DNA of 64,000 nucleotides, taken from NCBI RefSeq assembly GCF_000142905.1, contig NW_013657667.1:336966-400965 (forward strand), written 5' to 3'. A program made the position numbers and the translations under genes. Within the stretch, counting starts at the first letter, position 1, and every line of letters starts with the position of its first letter. Positions 59,001 through 64,000 of this stretch are shown here, in pieces. The DNA comes from Thecamonas trahens ATCC 50062 (lineage: Eukaryota > Apusozoa > Apusomonadida > Apusomonadidae). A model generated the notes under the pieces. The model saw only the letters and a list, made by a program, of their open reading frames with translations, made no database searches and was not told where the DNA came from.

Positions 59001-59302
59001 ACGATCTCGCCCTTGGCTAGTGCCAGGGGGGTGAGGCCGTCGATCGATGGGAGAGGGTCGTCGGGGACAAAGGCACCCAGAGCTACGGCATGCGGGGTGA
59101 AGTCAACCAAGACAGCACGGGGCACATGACCGGTGGCCTCGCTCTCCTCTGGCCTCCTCGCGGTCCACCACAAAGCGCCGGGCGATCTCCGCGTGACCTC
59201 GACGACCTCGCCACGCTTGACGGCCAGCACGCCGCGTTCTCTCCCGCCACAATCAGCGGTGGCGATGAACAGCTCGGGAGGGGTACCATCTTCATTCCCC
59301 AT
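56024..59302 (-). CDS. Three-SH3, long coiled-coil protein
   Basis: The ATG at 59302 (MGNEDGTPPELFIATAD) gives 1,092 residues. Three divergent SH3-like domains are at about 9-65 (GVLAVKRGEVVEVTRRS, ALWWTAR, ATGHVPRAVL), 75-165 (ALAKGEIVVRLDP, GEVGFVPASHI) and 175-235 (RLKIKKGSVLLVHGEEAGWA, AIGFVPRNLL). A duplicated NLLRAP unit, a PEPVPEPEP proline/glutamate hinge, and a nearly continuous coiled coil from about 380 to 1040 follow. The C-terminus is Ser/Tyr/Pro-rich (SYASAYASPYASLYP). Such layouts are typical of cytoskeletal or endocytic scaffolds. Some rod segments (LLRRKEQVSALKKDLELRNA) vaguely resemble intermediate filaments, but no lamin signature is kept. Function is inferred only. Confidence 0.82.
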   Translation of the reverse strand: MGNEDGTPPELFIATADCGGRERGVLAVKRGEVVEVTRRSPGALWWTARRPEESEATGHVPRAVLVDFTPHAVALGAFVPDDPLPSIDGLTPLALAKGEIVVRLDPPGPVSMSRTKGVTGIVGVRKAAMPAWCKIRRLADSPTGRPEGEVGFVPASHIASLRNNYLLDQPLPHIASFNYTPRNRSACTRRLKIKKGSVLLVHGEEAGWALCETVDASAIGFVPRNLLRAPNLLRAPDEPKPPKKPPPPELESEPEPVPEPEPVPEPEPVPEAKPIDEPEPQVEPMSAPVAAPEPLAPAPPVEQPPKGLEPVSAADPGLKPEPEKENLVPVAIRPISAPSSAESAELRQRLVELEVANAKLKASNDALASGFSGTGELERAIAAALVEQEELRVRRRELEDRGQALEVDSADAQKLFSRLTRLQAANDAQQRANDVLAGQLEAETQVLQRKELDAQRALTEAQRREVHLLELQTELQVQQENAASRAARIRQDADEALHLSEANVRLEAQVKELKTKLTRMSQDRQSSRSDASRKKHELEATHIRLTNELAHLQAELRAQHEIGMPGVSQDVYLALVAENSRLADMLSEYKVKMSGYLETLGDEKAAATEKVLALEVAKAGGLAQVAYLRSVVGKARDNVVQVAQKLGASSQVPQLKAEVAVLADEAAALSAKVLEAKAQSGSLLQEAKRQEVATEARKRGLLAEIDHLKQQLSDIPPPPDAVRIELDANSVIDLENNELEREIQQLQTVLARRLAEAKQSPDSVARRRALLLSKRSELETELRSAKRLIKTERTFIAELEAASASDEAEFAAKSRELVAHIADNKVVYAELLRRKEQVSALKKDLELRNAQLDKQIAREVSARENMVRTDATLMDELKDARGMLAEKLAQYQEHALQATHHYKEQQEQQAAARSELRSVLNQVAAVDVKLEELAKKDAQRKTSHAEIMAQLSASLLAAKEQRDATAAAEREVSTRRSKQEAEVAALEAQLARAREETAAIEASLARTTAATTPHASALQSRIDELTSAISREISKAEPLRAKAAEPYTVSPGRAPAPPSKLASSYASAYASPYASLYPQPPTTRYSQRSFYP
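58595..58630. repeat. 18-bp perfect direct repeat (NLLRAP duplication)
   Basis: Two exact copies of gggtgcccggagaaggtt abut each other and duplicate six residues just after the third SH3 domain of the minus-strand scaffold gene. This looks like a recent slippage duplication. Confidence 0.9.
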
Positions 59303-59673
59303 GACACGCGCACAAGGGGAGGAAGTAGAGGTGGAGAAGATGCGGAATGTGTCCGTGAAGTGGTGGGGATGAGTGTGGCTGTTGGTCCTGCCACCGTGCA
59401 TGGCAGCTGCCCCGTTGAGCACCAGCCAACGGTCGGATCCAACCGGATCAATGGTTTGTTCCCGACGGGCTCACTCTCGTAGTGATGTCCTTGGCAAGCC
59501 GAGACCACAGACAATCGCATGACGCCAATCGCCAGACCCTTGACCTTTACGCGTGTGTGTAGAAGGTTGGGGAAGCCTGGATGCCAGAGGCTGAACTAAA
59601 AGAGGGAGGAAGGACTGTATGATGTACGGGGGGGGGGGACAGTGCCCCGGCAGATGCTGCGCTCGCCATGTGG
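59303..59673. other. Divergent spacer before the second gap
   Basis: Besides the 5' flank of the SH3/coiled-coil gene, it contains only a G9 run at 59630-59638. No gene is seen. Open frames here lack conserved features. Confidence 0.5.
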
Positions 59674-60004
59674 NNNNNNNNNNNNNNNNNNNNNNNNNNN
59701 NNNNNNNNNNNNNNNNNNNNNNNNNNNNNNNNNNNNNNNNNNNNNNNNNNNNNNNNNNNNNNNNNNNNNNNNNNNNNNNNNNNNNNNNNNNNNNNNNNNN
59801 NNNNNNNNNNNNNNNNNNNNNNNNNNNNNNNNNNNNNNNNNNNNNNNNNNNNNNNNNNNNNNNNNNNNNNNNNNNNNNNNNNNNNNNNNNNNNNNNNNNN
59901 NNNNNNNNNNNNNNNNNNNNNNNNNNNNNNNNNNNNNNNNNNNNNNNNNNNNNNNNNNNNNNNNNNNNNNNNNNNNNNNNNNNNNNNNNNNNNNNNNNNN
60001 NNNN
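59674..60004. other. Assembly gap (331 N)
   Basis: An N run flanked by G-rich sequence on the left and a poly-C-rich leader on the right. Repetitive G/C tracts probably caused the gap. Confidence 1.
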
Positions 60005-60032
60005 CCCCCCTCCCCCTTTTCCCGTACCCTTC

Positions 60033-61712
60033 ATGGACGCCGCTATTGAGGCTACGCTGGACGCTGCCGAGAGTGAGCGCCCCGGGTGGTGCCCGCCTGC
60101 GCCTCTGCTGGTGGCGCGGGCACGGAGGTCTTGCTGCGCCTGCGCTGCCGTCCTGGTCCACCCGCCTGCTGCTGGGGACGGGCTGGGCACCAATGCTGGC
60201 GATGGCGGCGGATCGCAGTCAGAGTCGTCAGTGGTCCCGGTTTCACAGGTAGATCCGGATCCGGTTGCTGGGACGGCTGGCGGCTCTGCGGGCGTCGTGG
60301 TCTGTCCAGGATGCAGGCTGGCGGTGTACTGCTCGCGGGCATGCGCTGTGGCGGATACGGCGCGCCACGAGCCGCAATGCGCCCGCCTCCGCCATCCGGA
60401 CCAGCCAAAAGTGCTGCTGGCGACCGAGGCGCTGCTGACGGCAGCGGCCGAGGCGGATGATCCCGATGAGGCCATGGCCATGCTCGCGCCGCTGGCGGTG
60501 GCGCAGCCAGACAATCCATCGGTGATGGTCGGCTACGCTGAAGCCATGCTTGCGGCTCTCCGTAGAGATCGCGCCATTGGGGCACCGTCGTGGCGGACGG
60601 CTGGCCGGAAGCAGGCCGCACTGGCCTTGCTCCGCGATGTGGCGAACATGCCGTCGGCAGCAGGCCGGGACATGGCCGTCCTCGCGCACATTGTTCACGC
60701 CGAGGCAAACGAGCCCGACGTGAGTCCTCCTGTTCGCCGCGATCTGTTGCAGGAGGCGCACGCGCACTACCGGGCTGCACAGAGCAATGCCGTTCCGCTT
60801 GACGACCCACACATGCTGCTCGACATGGTTAGCGTTGTCCGGGCTCTGGTCGACGCCGGCCCACCACCGCAGCGCAAGTCGGACCTCCTGTTCGAGCTCC
60901 TCACTACTGCACTTGATACGCTCGAGCTGCCGGCGGTAGCGGCTCTTGATGACCGCGATCCGCTTCCGGCCACGTTGCACTGTATGTATGCCAGGGCGCT
61001 CGTCGAGTACGACGCGTTCCGCTCGTCGATGCTGATGGGAACGGTCAACAACGACCTCGACAGCTCGGGCGCAAGCGGGCCGCGGCTGCAGCCCAAGGTC
61101 AAGGCCTCGAGCGGATCAACGTACCTGGCGTCGCGGCAAGAGAACGAGCGCGCCGAACGGCTCCACTGGGGAGCTTCGGACTCGGTCTTTGACGCCACCA
61201 TCCCGCATCTGGAGATTGTGCTCGATTCGAGCCACCGCGGAGACCATCTCGCTTGCTGCGGTGTCGCCCTCCTCCGTGCCTACGGCAAGGCCAACAAGTA
61301 CTCTCGTGGCGCCGAGCTTGCTCACGAGCTCCTGACATCGCCGGTTGCCGAGTACTCAGCGCCATTGCACCTCTACGCCGCGCGCATCTTTGTCAGCGGC
61401 TTTGCCGACATGGACGGAGCAGCGCGTCACTTTCAACGCGCGGTCGAGCTTGCTCAACCCGACTTTGCTATCCGCGCCAACTTTGGCTACGCCTCGTTCC
61501 TGGCGCATAATGCTGGCGATGCCGAGGCTGCGGGCGTCGCCTTTGGCAAAGTGCTCTCGCTGCAAGCCGTCGCGCCCAACGATCCGACCATTCGTGCGCA
61601 GGTCCGCAACGTCGAGCTGCCGCAGCTGCGGCGGCTCTCGCTTGTTTCCAACGTCGGCCTCCAGCCAGACGACGGCACGGCAGGCGTCGGCGTCGGCGTT
61701 GCTCTCTCGTGA
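60033..61712 (+). CDS. MYND-type zinc finger/TPR-like protein
   Basis: The ATG at 60033 follows a C-rich leader just after the gap and gives 559 residues; an upstream exon in the gap cannot be excluded. Two CxxC pairs (SCCACAAVL near 29-35; VVCPGCRLAVYCSRACAVAD near 92-108) plus the terminal RHEPQCARL match a MYND finger, though about 50 residues are inserted between the first and second pairs. The remainder is helical, with TPR-like repeats (for example LHLYAARIFVSGFADMDGAA then RHFQRAVELAQPDFAIRANF). MYND fingers bind proline motifs. No SET domain is visible, so it is not a SMYD methyltransferase. Convergent with the next gene at 15 nt. Confidence 0.78.
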   Translation: MDAAIEATLDAAESERPGWCPPAPLLVARARRSCCACAAVLVHPPAAGDGLGTNAGDGGGSQSESSVVPVSQVDPDPVAGTAGGSAGVVVCPGCRLAVYCSRACAVADTARHEPQCARLRHPDQPKVLLATEALLTAAAEADDPDEAMAMLAPLAVAQPDNPSVMVGYAEAMLAALRRDRAIGAPSWRTAGRKQAALALLRDVANMPSAAGRDMAVLAHIVHAEANEPDVSPPVRRDLLQEAHAHYRAAQSNAVPLDDPHMLLDMVSVVRALVDAGPPPQRKSDLLFELLTTALDTLELPAVAALDDRDPLPATLHCMYARALVEYDAFRSSMLMGTVNNDLDSSGASGPRLQPKVKASSGSTYLASRQENERAERLHWGASDSVFDATIPHLEIVLDSSHRGDHLACCGVALLRAYGKANKYSRGAELAHELLTSPVAEYSAPLHLYAARIFVSGFADMDGAARHFQRAVELAQPDFAIRANFGYASFLAHNAGDAEAAGVAFGKVLSLQAVAPNDPTIRAQVRNVELPQLRRLSLVSNVGLQPDDGTAGVGVGVALS

Positions 61713-61727
61713 GCTGTTTACCAGCTG

Positions 61728-64000
61728 CTACTCGAGCACGCCGCGCGCGCGCTGGAGGCTGCGGTGATCGAACCGAACCGCGACAACGACGTCGTCAGTC
61801 TCCGGCGCCACAATCTGCATGTGGACAGGCTGCCCGTTGAGGTACTTGGCTGCTGAGAGCCGGAGAGGGCCGATCGAGAGCCGGAACGTGTTCCAGTCGA
61901 GCACGTCGCCGTAGGCCTCAAAGCTGTACTCGGCACCCGGCCGAAAGGTAAACGCGCCGCGGTGCTCCTCTGACTTGAAGAACTTGCGGCGCGCCGGTGA
62001 CTCCATCGCTGGCACTTCTGGGCCCGTCAGCTCGTTGACCGAGCACAGCAGTGGCGAGATGATTGACGGTGTTGGCGAGTGCAGGTCAGCCTCAAGACCC
62101 GGGTCAATGAGTTTGGCGAACCGAATGCCTACTGATGCGCCAAACGGAACCTTGAGTGGGCCTGAGAACCGCGAGCCAAAGTACAGCTCGTTGCCGTTGA
62201 ACTCTCGCTTGAACTCTCCGCGCACGATGATGGCAAACACGCGTTGCCGACCCTCCCAGTAGTCAAGGTGAGGTGCGCCGGCTGCGCCGCGGACCCGGAC
62301 GTCGACCGAGCCGCAGAAGACATCGTTCTCAAACTCGATCGGGCCCTCGTTGAGCCGGATAGGCCCGTGCCCAATGAGGGAGACCTGCAGATCGCCGTAG
62401 TAGTGTTGCGGCGGAGGCGGCTGGTCCAGCCCGCCAAAGTCGGCGTCCAGCCACAGCCGCGTCGACTCCTGTGCAGGCGCTGGCTCTGCTGGTAACTCGG
62501 GCTGTGGCTGTGGCTGTGGCTGTGGCTGCGGCTGCGGCTGAGGCTGAAGCCGAGGCGGCGTGGCGTCTGGCTGATCCCGGTGAGTTGCGGGAGCAGGAGC
62601 GAGCGGTGCCACATGATGATTGACGACAGCCTCGAGGCGGTCCAATGCAGCCTGTCGCTTGCCGCGCGGCGATGTGCCGTACATGTGTGAAGCAGCAAGG
62701 AGGCAAGCGGCACCGACCAAGACGGTGCCGGCAGCCCGCTCCAAGAGCGAGACCGAGGCGGGGAGCACGAAAAGCCAACTGTGTAGATAGCGGCGCCGAC
62801 AAAGGTGTAGAGAACGAGCTCGTTGCGGAGGAGTATGCCGTTCTCTAACGGAGCAGGGGCCGAACTTGAGCGCTGCGACCGTGCCCCCTCCGGCCCTGAG
62901 CGCTCGCTCGAGTGGGTGGACAGGCGTGCCACCGATCGAGGACTGGAGCGGCGACGGCGGACCCGTGGCGGCTCGCGCGGAGCTGGAGTCGGCGCCGGAA
63001 CTGAATCAGGCGCTGTTGAGAGAGGCGCTGGAGTGAGTAACGCGCTGTCGGGTAGCGGACCGGAAGAAGAACTCGGTCGGTGGACAAGGCGGACAGAGAT
63101 AGGAGACGACGACGCCGCCGCCGAGCGGAGGCTGTCGCGGATAAAAATGGTCTCGAGCGGGGCGGCAAGATCGGTCTCCGCCTCAGTGGCGGAAGGCGAC
63201 GACTGCGGCATCGAGTCAGCTTCGATCTGGTCGAGCGGCGGCGGGGCAAGCCACTCGAGCCCAGGTGGCAGCAGCGCGGCGAGGGCGAGACCGTGGCGGA
63301 ACCGGAAAAAGTAGAACTTGTCAGCAAAGGCCTGCTTATGGGCAACGTGGTAGATAAAGCCCTCGTTAAAGAGCTCTGTACCGCGGGCGATGGCATCGCG
63401 GCGTGAAGCGTGGGAAACGAGAGTGCTGAGAGCGTCGACAGCTTCGCTCGCCACAAAGCATGCTGGATATAAGCGGGCATGATAGGTACGATCGGCGACG
63501 TCGACCGAGCTTGCGAGCCGAGTGGCGAGCTCGCCGAGCTCGGCGCGGTACTGGACACGGACGGTGTACTCATCCCAAGGCGTCTGGAAGGTGTAAAACT
63601 CGGTCGACTTGTCGAGGACAGCCAGTGTGAGAGAGTCGGGCTGTGCAGCGGTAGAGATGAGGCCGCCGGCACGGAGCATAGCGGTGGCGGTGGCAGCGGC
63701 ATCTTTGCGCGACCTATAGCCGCCGACAATGTAGACGAGCCAGTCGACGGCGGCCTGGCCGGTGAAAGCAGCCTCGTAGCGCTTGAAGCGGTGGCGATGG
63801 GCACCGAGCGGGAGTTCCTCGCGCATGTAGTGGAGAATGGTGGCAAGGGTGCGGCCTGCAGCGTCGACCTGTGACGCGAGGCGGTGCTCAAAGTAAAAGA
63901 GCGGCGAGACGCCCGAGTCAAAGGGGAGACGGATGCGATGCATGTCCCACTCCCAGTCAGTGTACTTGATCTTGGGCTCGGCGTTAGCCTTGAACAGGGC
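61728..64000 (-). CDS. Two-DEP, transmembrane, DUF1769-like protein (5'-truncated by window, one-base frame break)
   Basis: The gene enters from beyond 64000; sequence up to the edge still reads in frame (PKIKYTDWEWDMHRIRL), so the start is outside the window. Two DEP domains come first (FKRYEAAFTGQAAVDWLVY; YPACFVASEAVDALSTLV ... FADKFYFFRF), followed by a Pro/Ser/Arg-rich linker and a hydrophobic hairpin (LVLYTFVGAAIYTVGF, then LPASVSLLERAAGTVLVGAACLLAAS). A Gln-Pro repeat (about 62495-62550) and a DUF1769-like domain (GDLQVSLIGHGPIRL, RQRVFAIIVRGEFKREF, ELYFGSRFSGPLKVPFG) follow. The frame changes at an A4 run (62770-62773); one extra base joins TVGFFVLPASVS. DEP domains act in membrane and GPCR/G-protein signalling. 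The role of the DUF1769 part is unknown. Confidence 0.82.

Noticed and set aside
56024-59302. Intermediate filament or lamin
   Set aside because: The rod has some similar heptads, but the conserved end motifs and tail fold are absent. The SH3 head does not fit.
1-64000. tRNA, rRNA, CRISPR or transposon sequences
   Set aside because: No tRNA B-box within a cloverleaf context, no regularly spaced repeat/spacer array, and no reverse transcriptase, integrase or transposase motifs were seen. The tandem repeats are simple sequence or minisatellites.

Overview
This is a GC-rich, very compact nuclear segment from a eukaryotic microbe. The genes are eukaryote-specific: a ribosomal protein with a spliced 16-nt first exon, a gamma-tubulin ring component, RFT1, ASCC2, a BK-type K+ channel, phosphatidylserine synthase, F-box, MIT and IQ proteins, tandem calponin-homology domains and a divergent tubulin. 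The mix of flagellate, fungal-like and animal-like families, few introns and about 29 genes in 64 kb would suit a free-living heterotrophic flagellate such as an apusomonad (Thecamonas-like). That assignment is inference; no species marker is present. Two runs of N (160 and 331 bases) are assembly gaps.

Layout. 0.4-4.9 kb: an SH3/acidic protein and a voltage-gated K+ channel on the minus strand, possibly one fused gene. 5.2-9 kb: ribosomal protein uL23, an MIT-domain protein and an aspartokinase-like protein. 9.3-16.6 kb: a DMT/SLC35-type transporter, GCP2, RFT1 and an F-box protein. 17-27.2 kb: ASCC2, rRNA methyltransferase BMT2, an FZL/bacterial-dynamin-like GTPase, a phosphatase/F-box fusion, a CCR4/nocturnin-like nuclease and an IQ protein. 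27.5-37.2 kb: a BK (Slo)-type channel, a b5-b5 reductase-b5 protein, an internally duplicated protein and a highly divergent tubulin. 37.6-47.4 kb: a cNMP-binding protein whose first binding fold is interrupted by a huge insert, a small basic protein, an assembly gap, and an adenylyl cyclase fused to tandem CH domains. 47.5-64 kb: an unrecognised possible regulator, phosphatidylserine synthase, an F-box/ankyrin protein, an unrecognised protein, a three-SH3 coiled-coil protein, a MYND-finger protein and a 5'-truncated DEP-TM-DUF1769 protein.

The genes are ordinary housekeeping and signalling genes in no evident pathway cluster. Convergent pairs are packed almost end to end (gaps of 6-58 nt; one pair overlaps by 6 nt). 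Divergent and tandem spacers carry microsatellites and poly-C/G tracts. A signal-transduction theme recurs: two K+ channel families, a putative cAMP producer and a cNMP-binding protein, and several scaffold-type fusions. I see no operons, viruses, transposons, tRNAs or CRISPR arrays. Several reading frames break by one base at short homopolymers, which is most simply explained by assembly errors; models crossing those points should be read as single genes.
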